A program made the translations under genes and the position numbers. Source: Candidatus Thioglobus sp. MED-G25 (lineage in GTDB: Bacteria > Pseudomonadota > Gammaproteobacteria > Arenicellales > UBA868). From it: 64,000 nucleotides of DNA. Where the stretch lies: positions 1-64,000 of the forward strand of contig NTKC01000008.1 of assembly GCA_002456995.1 (NCBI GenBank), in the 5' to 3' direction. The notes below the pieces were generated by a model. It was given only the letters and a program-made list of their open reading frames with translations, was not told where the DNA came from and did not search any database. Below, piece after piece: positions 1-7,057 of the stretch (the stretch's first letter is position 1; each line of letters opens with the position of its first letter).

Positions 1-1
1 G

Positions 2-508
2 CCATCTTACCTTTGGAGCCAGGAAACGGGACAAGGACAATCCTATTTTGAGTATGGCAGAGAAATAATAAGAACCGATGCCAATAACAGTGCTTATTTT
101 AAAAACTGGCTGGTTGCAGAGTCTCAATCTAAGTTTGTAGGCGCATTTTTTGGATTTTCTGTCGAGGATCCCTACCCAGAAATCGACCTTGATGCTGTAC
201 CAGAGTGTTTTCGACCCTGTATAGAACTTGAAAGAGTAGCTAGTGGATGTTGGCTACTTCAAGCAATAGCCATATTGCCGCAATATCGAGGGAAAGGATT
301 AGCCCGACAACTTTTAGACAAAGCGGAAAGTGTAGCTAAGGATTCTGGTACGAATAGGATTGCTTTACAGGTTGAAGAGGTAAACGAGGTTGCTTTCAAA
401 GCTTATCAGAGTAACGGGTATGTCGAAGTAGATCGTAGGCCATATGTCCATTTCCCCGGTTCCGAGGACACTGGCGACGTTGTCCTAATGTGGAAGGAAT
501 TGACCTAG
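2..508 (+). CDS. GNAT-family N-acetyltransferase, 5' end cut off by the window
   Basis: The frame is open from base 2 to the TAG at 506-508, so about 168 residues are visible and the true start lies upstream. The second half carries the GNAT acetyl-CoA-binding motif A (QYRGKGLARQLL, encoded from about 279), preceded by a beta-strand segment (CWLLQAIAILP), and then the usual late 'AFKAYQSNGYVEVDR' strand-helix-strand. This is enough for the superfamily but not for the substrate. A methionine-like codon at 275 is a TTG inside the motif and should not be taken as the start. It stands in the A+T-rich accessory segment, 46 bp before a pentapeptide-repeat gene on the same strand. Confidence 0.8.
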   Translation, partial: PSYLWSQETGQGQSYFEYGREIIRTDANNSAYFKNWLVAESQSKFVGAFFGFSVEDPYPEIDLDAVPECFRPCIELERVASGCWLLQAIAILPQYRGKGLARQLLDKAESVAKDSGTNRIALQVEEVNEVAFKAYQSNGYVEVDRRPYVHFPGSEDTGDVVLMWKELT

Positions 509-554
509 CAACTAGAGTACTCATGTCATCAAAAAGGTTTACAGTTTTAGTGGG

Positions 555-1157
555 ATGTTGGGAATGAAACACATCTACACATTCCTTTGTCTGCTTCTAC
601 TTAGTGGTGTTGGACAGGTGGATGCGTTTAGTGAAGCAGATTTGGAGAAACTGAAGTCAACCAACGAATGCAACAAGTGTGACTTTAGTGGAGCAAATCT
701 AGGGGATGCACGTATGCGGGCTACAAATTTGGCGGAAGCAAATATGACCGGAGCAGATCTGACTGGAGCAGGTTTCTATAGGGCAAATCTGACTAATGCA
801 GATCTGACTGGAGCAAATTTGTATAAGGCAAATCTGGAAAACGTAAATCTTACAGGTACAAATCTTACAGGGGCGAATCTAATAGATACCTTTATGGAGG
901 ACACCAATCTACAGGACGCGAATCTGACTGGGGCAAATCTGACCAAAGCCTATCTGGAAGCCACAGATCTGACGGGCGCGAACCTAACGATGGCCAATCT
1001 CACCGGCACAGTTTTGGAGGGCACCAACCTTGAAAACGCAGATCTCACAGATGCAGTCTTGACTGATGCAAAATTGATGTGGGTCAAAAACCTAAACAAA
1101 GCGATCCTGTGTAGGACCACAATGCCTGATGGGACAATAAATAACTCAGGTTGCTAG
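555..1157 (+). CDS. Secreted pentapeptide-repeat protein
   Basis: The protein is 200 residues. A signal peptide (MKHIYTFLCLLLLSGVGQVDA) is followed by a short head with two cysteines (ECNKCDF) and about 25 consecutive A(N/D)LTG-type pentapeptides, then a capped tail (LCRTTMPDGTINNSGC). Such repeats fold into a right-handed quadrilateral beta-helix. Known members include DNA mimics that protect gyrase, but most exported ones have no known role, and the signal peptide argues against gyrase protection here. The start may be the ATG at 555 or the one at 564; the latter gives a cleaner signal peptide. The four cysteines at the two ends could form disulfides after export. The first 34 bases around the start are repeated just after the stop (1160-1193). 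Confidence 0.85.
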   Translation: MLGMKHIYTFLCLLLLSGVGQVDAFSEADLEKLKSTNECNKCDFSGANLGDARMRATNLAEANMTGADLTGAGFYRANLTNADLTGANLYKANLENVNLTGTNLTGANLIDTFMEDTNLQDANLTGANLTKAYLEATDLTGANLTMANLTGTVLEGTNLENADLTDAVLTDAKLMWVKNLNKAILCRTTMPDGTINNSGC

Positions 1158-1159
1158 TC

Positions 1160-1197
1160 GGATGTTGGTAATGAAACACATCTACACATTCCCCTAA
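1160..1197 (+). repeat. Truncated duplicate of the pentapeptide gene's start region
   Basis: Bases 1160-1193 repeat 553-586 with a single mismatch (GTTGGGAATG against GTTGGTAATG). They cover the start codons and the first signal-peptide codons of the pentapeptide gene. The copy reads MLVMKHIYTFP and stops at a TAA (1195-1197). This looks like the leftover 5' end of a second, tandem copy whose body has been deleted. Confidence 0.75.
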
Positions 1198-1207
1198 TCA
1201 CGCCTTT

Positions 1208-1393
1208 CTAAAACCATTCCCCACTATGTGGCCCAGTTGTCAATATGATCCAGTAGAACTGGATAACGGCTATTACTGCTCTTATAGCTGGCCAACCGAA
1301 CCACAGAATCAGCCCAGTTATCACGGCCAGGATAATCCATACCGCAATCGTATATTACCGCCACCTAGGTGTACTCATACTGGCTGTACTCAT
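1208..1393 (-). pseudogene. Small membrane protein frame broken by an in-frame TAA
   Basis: On the minus strand an ATG at 1393, one base after the stop of the preceding small gene, opens MSTASMSTPRWR. A TAA follows (1355-1357), after which the same frame continues for 48 more codons (YTIAVWIILAVITGLILWF...) to a TAG at 1208-1210. The continuation has one strongly hydrophobic helix and an amphipathic tail, like its neighbours. The start region is itself duplicated (AGTATGAGTACA occurs twice, giving MSTAS-MSTP). The simplest reading is a recently inactivated member of the small membrane-protein series; a sequencing error or a shorter gene starting after the stop are alternatives. Confidence 0.5.
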
Positions 1394-1394
1394 A

Positions 1395-1592
1395 CTATTT
1401 CTTTCGCTTCAATCGCTTTTGGAGCAACAACCATGCAGGTATAAGCGGTAGGCACCATAGCACTGCTGCAACAAAAGTTAAGTTGAATAGATGACTTACT
1501 GTTAAGGCCACCAGTAAATACACTAAGTTGTATAGGAGGTTTGACTTCCCGATTTTCCAACGATCAGTATCTTTTGTTGGCTCGTTACTCAT
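1395..1592 (-). CDS. Small membrane protein of the MSNEPT series (copy 2)
   Basis: The protein has about 65 residues. It starts MSNEPTKDTDRW, carries two hydrophobic segments (LLYNLVYLLVALTV and LTFVAAVLWCLPLIPAWLLL) and ends with a basic tail (KRLKRKK). The ATG at 1592 is preferred over the GTG at 1604 because the paralogue at 1807-2028 also begins MSNEPT. The purine-rich AAGGAGT lies almost against the ATG, so the ribosome spacing is unusual. The shared MSNEPT start and the layout 'soluble N-terminus, helix, short turn, helix' mark the two as duplicates that have diverged. I do not recognise the family; two-helix proteins of this size include toxin/immunity and phage-type proteins, but nothing here decides. 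Confidence 0.5.
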   Translation of the reverse strand: MSNEPTKDTDRWKIGKSNLLYNLVYLLVALTVSHLFNLTFVAAVLWCLPLIPAWLLLQKRLKRKK

Positions 1593-1597
1593 ACTCC

Positions 1598-1735
1598 TTA
1601 CCACCCGTCAGTCCATGCATTGGTGTAGACCACCCATAGCAATCGGAATATACCTACTATGTCTTGCATGTAAGGCAACGCTAGCAACGCGATACCACTA
1701 ACGATGACTAGAATATGCAGTTTAGTAATTGTCAT
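1598..1735 (-). CDS. Tiny membrane peptide (45 aa), unknown
   Basis: A short frame begins at the ATG at 1735 and ends at the TAA at 1598. The peptide reads MTITKLHILVIVSGIALLALP and continues with an aromatic second half, i.e. one clear transmembrane helix. Its stop is followed after 5 bases by the MSNEPT gene at 1592, which suggests translational coupling. Its leader (1738-1798) is 57/61 identical to the leader of the 100-residue membrane gene at 2066-2368, so both seem to carry copies of one promoter or leader. No known family was recognised. Confidence 0.45.
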   Translation of the reverse strand: MTITKLHILVIVSGIALLALPYMQDIVGIFRLLWVVYTNAWTDGW

Positions 1736-1737
1736 AT

Positions 1738-1798
1738 CTGACGTCCTTCGGTTGTCAGGCCAGTCATTCAGAACCGATGATACTGGATCAGTTCAGAA
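1738..1798. repeat. 61-bp direct repeat, copy A (leader of small membrane genes)
   Basis: Bases 1738-1798 and 2371-2431 match at 57 of 61 positions by eye. Each copy lies directly before the start codon of a small minus-strand membrane gene (ATG at 1735 and at 2368). Within each copy the octamer TTCAGAAC or a near variant occurs twice, about 25 bases apart, which could be a pair of regulator sites. The repeat marks a duplicated leader or cassette boundary. Confidence 0.75.
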
Positions 1799-1806
1799 CT
1801 GATGTC

Positions 1807-2028
1807 CTATCCACCCCCACCCTTACGCTCCCATAGCATCTTGCCCAACCACCAGCCCAACCACCATAAAGGAAACATCAGTAAGCACCATATACCTGCC
1901 ACCAGAAAACGGATCTCATACACTTCAGTAACTATCATGGCCAGCACGAAGTAACATAAGACGGGTGCAACCCTTTCTTGCTTGATATCTACATGAAACA
2001 GTTTTCGTCTTGTAGGTTCGTTACTCAT
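1807..2028 (-). CDS. Small membrane protein of the MSNEPT series (copy 1)
   Basis: The protein has 73 residues. It begins MSNEPTRRKLFHVD and has two hydrophobic segments (VAPVLCYFVLAMIVTEVY and FLVAGIWCLLMFPLWWLGWWLG), the second with an internal WWLG duplication visible in the DNA as a repeated CCCAACCACCA. It ends in a glycine run. It shares its first six residues and its two-helix plan with the gene at 1395-1592. It follows the membrane gene at 2066-2368 by 37 bp on the same strand, so the set could be one transcript. Function unknown. Confidence 0.5.
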   Translation of the reverse strand: MSNEPTRRKLFHVDIKQERVAPVLCYFVLAMIVTEVYEIRFLVAGIWCLLMFPLWWLGWWLGKMLWERKGGGG

Positions 2029-2065
2029 ATCTACCGCGCCTTTCTAAAATCCACCATCTCTCCAT

Positions 2066-2368
2066 TCATACGCCTTGTGGAAAACGCATCCAGAGCGAGG
2101 TAGCTACTAGTACATAGATCGATATGAACCCTGCAACTAAGTAAAGCAGGTCTGTAATTACAACGACCACTATTACCTTGCCCCAAGATGCGTTCTTCTT
2201 GGTGCGGTATCGCCTGACTAGGAAGTAGAGAATCAGAAACTCAAGGAACCAAGCAATGATTATTACAGGGCTGGACCAGTCAGGTGGATTTGCATAGCCA
2301 AACTCCAGAACCCTGAGTTTTTCCCAGAGTAAGGTTCTGAATATGAAACTGAGCAGATAGATAATCAT
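2066..2368 (-). CDS. Small membrane protein (100 aa), unknown
   Basis: Three hydrophobic stretches are visible: near the start (MIIYLLSFIFRTLL), in the middle (VIIIAWFLEFLILYFLV, followed by a positive RRYRTKK), and near the end (VIVVVVITDLLYLVAGF and SIYVLVATSLW). By the positive-inside rule the basic loop should face the cytoplasm. It is the first gene of the minus-strand series of small membrane genes and carries leader copy B. I do not recognise the family. The gene lies between the pentapeptide gene and an integrase remnant, a typical place for poorly conserved cargo. Confidence 0.5.
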   Translation of the reverse strand: MIIYLLSFIFRTLLWEKLRVLEFGYANPPDWSSPVIIIAWFLEFLILYFLVRRYRTKKNASWGKVIVVVVITDLLYLVAGFISIYVLVATSLWMRFPQGV

Positions 2369-2370
2369 TA

Positions 2371-2431
2371 CTGACGCCCTCTGGTTGTCAGGCCAGCCAT
2401 TCAGAACCGATGATACTGGATCAGTTCAGAA
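2371..2431. repeat. 61-bp direct repeat, copy B
   Basis: This is the second copy of the repeat at 1738-1798 (57/61 identical), placed immediately before the ATG at 2368. The two copies are 633 bp apart and in the same orientation, so they could recombine to delete or multiply the intervening genes. Confidence 0.75.
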
Positions 2432-2489
2432 TGTCTGACCGTTATCGGGTACATAGTCTAGATACTGTCTTGTGGTGCAAGCTATAACC

Positions 2490-2951
2490 TTAACCTAACC
2501 TCCCCATCAAATCCTCTGCTCTTAAATACGTATAGCGCTTGAGCATCTTTAAATCTTGGTGACCTGTAATCGATGCTACTTCCATGAGGTTGAGGCCTTT
2601 CTCAAAGAGTCTTGATGTCGCCTCATGACGTAAATCGTGCCAGCGGAAGTCAATCATTCCAATCTCTTCTCTTAGTTTCTGGAAATCTTTGAATAATCAG
2701 CTTCCAGTAATTTGAAATATTGGTTGCTCTTCCATATGAGCGGCCAGACAGATTAATTTGTATTTGTCCAGCATTTCGCCGACTGTGGTGCTGATCTTCG
2801 GGGAGTGTTCCCCCTTCTCAATCGCAATCTCGGTGGATTTTATCCAGCGCTTGGCGACCTCTCTGCTGGTAAAGGTCTTGGTTACAGGTGCATAACCTTT
2901 GCGTCTGACATTAGCCTGATAACGGCCTTGTCGCACTCTGATGCTTCCCAT
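2490..2951 (-). pseudogene. Tyrosine recombinase (phage-type integrase) remnant with internal deletion
   Basis: The N-terminal part (2697-2951, ATG at 2951 behind a GGGAGAAG ribosome site) is an 84-residue arm-type DNA-binding domain (MGSIRVRQGRYQANVRRKGY, then KTFTSREVAKRWI). After a TGA at 2697-2699 the same frame resumes with the C-terminal catalytic end: [18 protein letters not shown], then [18 protein letters not shown]. These are the HxLRH box, the second-histidine region (GH) and the catalytic tyrosine of the family. The remnant is about 150 codons long, whereas intact enzymes have about 320-400, so the core-binding domain and the first catalytic arginine are missing. It cannot be active and marks the edge of an old mobile element. 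The 245 bp before it show nothing recognisable. Confidence 0.85.
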
Positions 2952-3196
2952 TTTCTTCTCCCAAGTGTGTGCACAATTGAGACAAGAGCGAAAAAACGCT
3001 GGGGATTAATGGATATTTGACTGACGGCATTGCCATGGAATGGCAGACCATTACGCTATCTAGAAATCACAACTGTCCCGCCTGTCAGGATCACCCCACT
3101 TACTTAGATTGATCTGATACTCGGTTACCCATATCTAACTTCGTGAATACCGAATAATGCAGTCATAGGTTATGACCCTTATTCGTTGTGGAGTAT

Positions 3197-3811
3197 TTAA
3201 GACTTCGAGTAAGAGACCTTAAACGGATAACCATTCACTGCCAAATATCTTACAAATGGAATCGCGAGACTGCGCTCGACATAGAAATCGAATAATGCGG
3301 GCTGAGAGATTTTATGCATAACGATACGAAAAGAACCAAGGCGACATGTAGCCACACTGTTAATGGAAAAGCTGGGGTCGTCGACATCAAGGAAACAACA
3401 GGTCTTTATTAAATCGATCGCTGCTGTTCCAGATATGGAAAAACATTCATAGGCTGAGGATACATCAACCATAATAATACCATCTTCTCCCGATTGTTTA
3501 TGATCATCCAAACCTTTTAGGACAGACGGAGTATTGGTATTGATCATTAAATATTCACTTCCTCCCCACGATATAGCGGTCCAGGAATTGTTTGAAACAG
3601 CTCGACCTCTTTCCGGGAGTACACCAAAACGATTCTGAATAGCGTTCTCGATTTTAGAATCCCAATGGATGCCTTTGGTCAATAGTTTAGAGAGAAATGG
3701 CTTATGCGCGATTTGAACGTTCGATTCGTTCTCTGCTACCAAGTCGCTGATCAAAATATTCTCAATGCCATGTCGCATTTTCACAATTTCATGCATTTTG
3801 ACGTTTGCCAT
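3197..3811 (-). CDS. soxG: Sarcosine oxidase gamma subunit
   Basis: This is the last gene of the soxBDAG operon and the fourth subunit of heterotetrameric sarcosine oxidase. The start is placed at the ATG at 3811 (MANVKMHEI), which overlaps the end of soxA by 23 bp; an upstream in-frame ATG at 3850 would overlap further and adds a tail the family lacks. About 204 residues fits SoxG. The late pattern DVSSAYECFSISGTAAIDLIK, then TCRLGSFRIVMHKI and FDFYVERSLAIPFVRYL is the usual GcvT-like core of SoxG (dispersed, low-identity family). The identity rests on both pattern and position. SoxG packs with SoxA in the complex. Confidence 0.85.
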   Translation of the reverse strand: MANVKMHEIVKMRHGIENILISDLVAENESNVQIAHKPFLSKLLTKGIHWDSKIENAIQNRFGVLPERGRAVSNNSWTAISWGGSEYLMINTNTPSVLKGLDDHKQSGEDGIIMVDVSSAYECFSISGTAAIDLIKTCCFLDVDDPSFSINSVATCRLGSFRIVMHKISQPALFDFYVERSLAIPFVRYLAVNGYPFKVSYSKS

Positions 3812-6782
3812 TAGGATCAAAAAATTGAGGTGAGACCACTTGCACTCCAACGCTATGGCCTGCGATCGGTGCTGAGGCTACAAGTTCCTCACCAATCCGA
3901 CTCCGGCCATTTTCAAGTAGGGCCAGTGCGATATCGTGGCCTAAGGTTGGACTGTAGGTAAGGGAAGTTATCCAACCTTGTGAGCCTGCTAGGTTTGTTG
4001 GTTGGCTAGCGGATACTAAATGTGCACTATAAGGTAGACGCTCTCCAGTTTTGATAGGAACAATGCCTACTAGCTGACGGCGGCTCACATCTGACATGAT
4101 GGGCAGTCGTAGCGCCTCTTTGCCGATAAACCATTTCTTAGTACTAACCATGCGACCTAGTCCAACATCGTATGGGTTAGTGCGCCCATCGGCTTCCCGC
4201 CCAACAACAAAGTGGCCTTTTTCTATTCGCAATACACCCATAGACTCAACACCATTGGGTGTTAATTGTTCTGGTTTTCCAGCCTCCATCAACGACAGCC
4301 ACAAGGATTTTCCATAGTCAGTTGGAACATTAATTTCGTAGGAGATTTCACCGGAAAAACTAATTCGAAATATACGAGCAGGAATTCCTGCTACTTTGCC
4401 TGAGCGGACACCCATAAATGGAAAGTCATTATTAGATACGTCTAAACCCTCAACGACACGATTTAGGACTTTACGAGCATTCGGTCCAACTAGTGCTGCT
4501 GCAAACCACTGATCAGTGACTGGAACAATAGCAACCCTTAGCGAATTCCACCGGGTTTCAAGCAGTTGGGTCATCCATTCGAAGACACTATTTGTATTGC
4601 CCGTTGAAGTGTTCATCAGAAAATGGTGTTCGCCAAGCCGGCTTGTAACACCATCATCGTAGACCATGCCATCTTCACGCAGCATGACACCGTACCGACC
4701 TTTACCAATTGGCAGGCTAGAAAAATTGTTCATGTACACTTTTTCTAGGAAAGCCATACTATCTGGTCCCCAGATTTCAAATTTACCCAGTGTTGCAACA
4801 TCACCTAGTCCAACATTATTTCGGACCATTGTGACCTCTCGATTTACCGCATCAACGTCGCTTTCTCCCGAGCATCGGTAGAATTGTGGTCGTAGCCATG
4901 CGCCCGCGTTTACCCATACAGCTCCAGCTTCCTCATGAAGTTGGTGAGCGGCAGTGCGTCGCATGGGATGAGTGAGATGTTCATCTAGTACGCCGGCAAT
5001 AGCTGACATCGAAGTTGGTACTACTGGGGGGCGGAATCGAGTCGTCCCCACTTGCTGTACGGCCTCACCCCGGGCATTCGCAATAAGCTCGATTCCATTT
5101 ACATTGCCTAGTTTCCCTTGATCGGTGCCCATTCCAAGTGTGGTATACCGCTTAACATGTTCAATTGAACGGTAACCTTCTCGTACAGCAAGGCTCATAT
5201 CCGCAGCTGTGACATCATTTTGGAAGTCGACAAAAGCCTTGTTTGATTGAGAGTCCTGAATTAATGGCGTAATTGGATCGAAAGTCGCCAGAAGGTCGTC
5301 TCCAATTACTGTTGGTGACCAGGTTCGATCTGGCCGATAATTCTGATTAGAAGCTGCTAGCTGCCCAGCTTTGTAACCATTAACTAGAGAATCATAGAGT
5401 GTCTGATCTTCATTACATAATCCGACTGCTGTGAAATTATTTTCAGATAAGCCTGGTAAAAATGTGCCACGACCCTCGTTCCAAACTGCTTTTCCACCGG
5501 TATGCGCATATAAACTGATTGTAGGAGAAAATCCACCACTTATCGCCAGCAGATCACAGTCCAACCATTCTCGACGTTGACCCTCAATTGAACCTACGAG
5601 AGTGCCACTTATATTTTTTCGACCTCGTGTGTTGAATACTTTCGACTGCCAGCGTATTGGAATTCCTTTTGTTAAGTTTGCCCGCTCCCAAGGTCCCAAG
5701 CTTTCAGGCCGGCTGTCGATGATACTGACTACTTCAGCCTGAGTATTTGAAATGGCACTGGCAGTACGGTGTCCAATTGAATTGTTCGTAAAAATGATAA
5801 TTTGTTTTCCAGCGAGTACACCATATCTGTTCAAGTACCCCGAAACTGCGGTTGCTAGCATGACTCCAGGCCGATCATTGTTGGGAAATATAAGAGGCCG
5901 TTCTAGCGCACCAGTAGCCATGATTGTGCTTTTCGATCGAACCTTCCAGAACCGAAAGCGAGGCGTTCGGTCACCGGTAAGATTGGGTGCATCACGTAGC
6001 GTTTCGATCATAGTCACGAAACCGTCTTCATATCGTCCTATGACTGTGGTGTTAGGGGCTACGGTGACATTGGGTAGCGAGGCAAGCTCATTTATCGTTT
6101 GTTTGGCCCATTCGTAGGCTTGAATACCGTCAATCGTGTGATTTTCGTCGAGCAAGCCAAGTCCAAACCATGGATTTTCATCCGCCAGAATAACTCTAGC
6201 CCCAGCCCGTCCAGCTGCTAGAGCGCTTGCAAGCCCAGCAGCCCCGCCGCCGGCAACTAACAAATCGCAATGTACGTGTATTTTCGTCGAAAAATCGCTA
6301 TCTGGTTGCTCAGGGACTTTACCTAATCCGGCCATTCTTCGAATTACACGTTCATAAAAATGCCAGGCTCTTGATGGGCTCATAAATGTTTTGTAGTAGA
6401 ACCCGGCTGGTAGCAGTGGGCCGAAATAACCAATTAATGCTCCGACATCATTTTCTAAGGACGGCCAATGGTTTTGTGATTTAACGGTTAAACCCGCATA
6501 GACACGAACCATTGTTGCCCGATTGTTTGGTTCACTGCCAGTTGGCCGCTCGATGGTAACGAGAGCATTTGGTTCTTCTGAACCTATGCTGACTATCCCG
6601 CGAGGTCGATGAAATTTGAAACTTCGACCGATCAGTCGAATCTCATTTGCAAGAAGTGCCGCGCTTAGACTTTCCCCTTCAATGCCCTGTAAAGGCTGAT
6701 TGTCGAATACAAAATTAACTCTTGGATGACTGGAGGTAAGTCCATAGCCTGGTACTCGCATTGAATCACCAATAGGCGTCAT
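3789..6782 (-). CDS. soxA: Sarcosine oxidase alpha subunit
   Basis: The protein has 997 residues, the usual length. The N-terminal 2Fe-2S-like fold comes first (GIEGESLSAALLANEIRLIG, FKFHRPRGI), then an NAD+-binding Rossmann segment at about residues 172-200 (LLVAGGGAAGLASALAAGRAG), a pyridine-nucleotide-disulfide-oxidoreductase-like middle, and from about residue 610 a GcvT-like tetrahydrofolate-binding domain (YRCSGESDVDAVNREVTMVR ... VESMGVLRIEKGHFVVGREADG). The complex oxidises sarcosine to glycine; with tetrahydrofolate the methyl carbon leaves as 5,10-methylene-tetrahydrofolate, otherwise as formaldehyde, and O2 gives H2O2. It follows soxD by 7 bp. The gene is clearly A+T-richer than genes after 8.7 kb. 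Confidence 0.95.
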   Translation of the reverse strand: MTPIGDSMRVPGYGLTSSHPRVNFVFDNQPLQGIEGESLSAALLANEIRLIGRSFKFHRPRGIVSIGSEEPNALVTIERPTGSEPNNRATMVRVYAGLTVKSQNHWPSLENDVGALIGYFGPLLPAGFYYKTFMSPSRAWHFYERVIRRMAGLGKVPEQPDSDFSTKIHVHCDLLVAGGGAAGLASALAAGRAGARVILADENPWFGLGLLDENHTIDGIQAYEWAKQTINELASLPNVTVAPNTTVIGRYEDGFVTMIETLRDAPNLTGDRTPRFRFWKVRSKSTIMATGALERPLIFPNNDRPGVMLATAVSGYLNRYGVLAGKQIIIFTNNSIGHRTASAISNTQAEVVSIIDSRPESLGPWERANLTKGIPIRWQSKVFNTRGRKNISGTLVGSIEGQRREWLDCDLLAISGGFSPTISLYAHTGGKAVWNEGRGTFLPGLSENNFTAVGLCNEDQTLYDSLVNGYKAGQLAASNQNYRPDRTWSPTVIGDDLLATFDPITPLIQDSQSNKAFVDFQNDVTAADMSLAVREGYRSIEHVKRYTTLGMGTDQGKLGNVNGIELIANARGEAVQQVGTTRFRPPVVPTSMSAIAGVLDEHLTHPMRRTAAHQLHEEAGAVWVNAGAWLRPQFYRCSGESDVDAVNREVTMVRNNVGLGDVATLGKFEIWGPDSMAFLEKVYMNNFSSLPIGKGRYGVMLREDGMVYDDGVTSRLGEHHFLMNTSTGNTNSVFEWMTQLLETRWNSLRVAIVPVTDQWFAAALVGPNARKVLNRVVEGLDVSNNDFPFMGVRSGKVAGIPARIFRISFSGEISYEINVPTDYGKSLWLSLMEAGKPEQLTPNGVESMGVLRIEKGHFVVGREADGRTNPYDVGLGRMVSTKKWFIGKEALRLPIMSDVSRRQLVGIVPIKTGERLPYSAHLVSASQPTNLAGSQGWITSLTYSPTLGHDIALALLENGRSRIGEELVASAPIAGHSVGVQVVSPQFFDPNGKRQNA

Positions 6783-6789
6783 TTCTAAC

Positions 6790-7053
6790 TTACTGGTTGA
6801 TTGCTGTGGCTAGTGATACTGATTTAATTTTATGGGTAACTGTGTGTCTCACAACAATCATCCAACGGCGGCAGCCGTACCGATGGACCCAATATTCCTT
6901 GTGCCAACCCTTTGGGTTGTCCCGGAGAAATATATGGTCCGCAGCGGCTTCAATGTTGCCTTCTTCTTTTGGAGTGACAAGAGTTGCGTCCCCCCCGAAT
7001 GTAAATTCGTCTTCAGAGCGAGGGCCACAAAATGGACAAGGAATCAGTAACAT
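6790..7053 (-). CDS. soxD: Sarcosine oxidase delta subunit
   Basis: SoxD is the small zinc-binding subunit, about 87 residues. The start is put at the ATG at 7053 (MLLIPCPFCGPR), 4 bp after the soxB stop; an upstream in-frame start at 7086 would overlap soxB. The zinc site is visible as CPFC near the start and HRYGC further on (three Cys and one His), the known ligand set of the family. The middle (LRDNPKGWHKEYWVHRYGCRRW) is the standard SoxD signature. The position between soxB and soxA is the canonical soxBDA(G) order. Confidence 0.93.
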   Translation of the reverse strand: MLLIPCPFCGPRSEDEFTFGGDATLVTPKEEGNIEAAADHIFLRDNPKGWHKEYWVHRYGCRRWMIVVRHTVTHKIKSVSLATAINQ

Positions 7054-7057
7054 TTGT

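Noticed and set aside
664..1080. Tandem DNA repeat or CRISPR-like array in the pentapeptide gene
   Set aside because: The 15-base periodicity is that of the coding repeat; there are no constant repeats with unique spacers.
1226..1444. Plus-strand 72-codon frame over the small membrane genes
   Set aside because: No ribosome site, no family pattern, and it lies antisense to a frame with a clear membrane helix.
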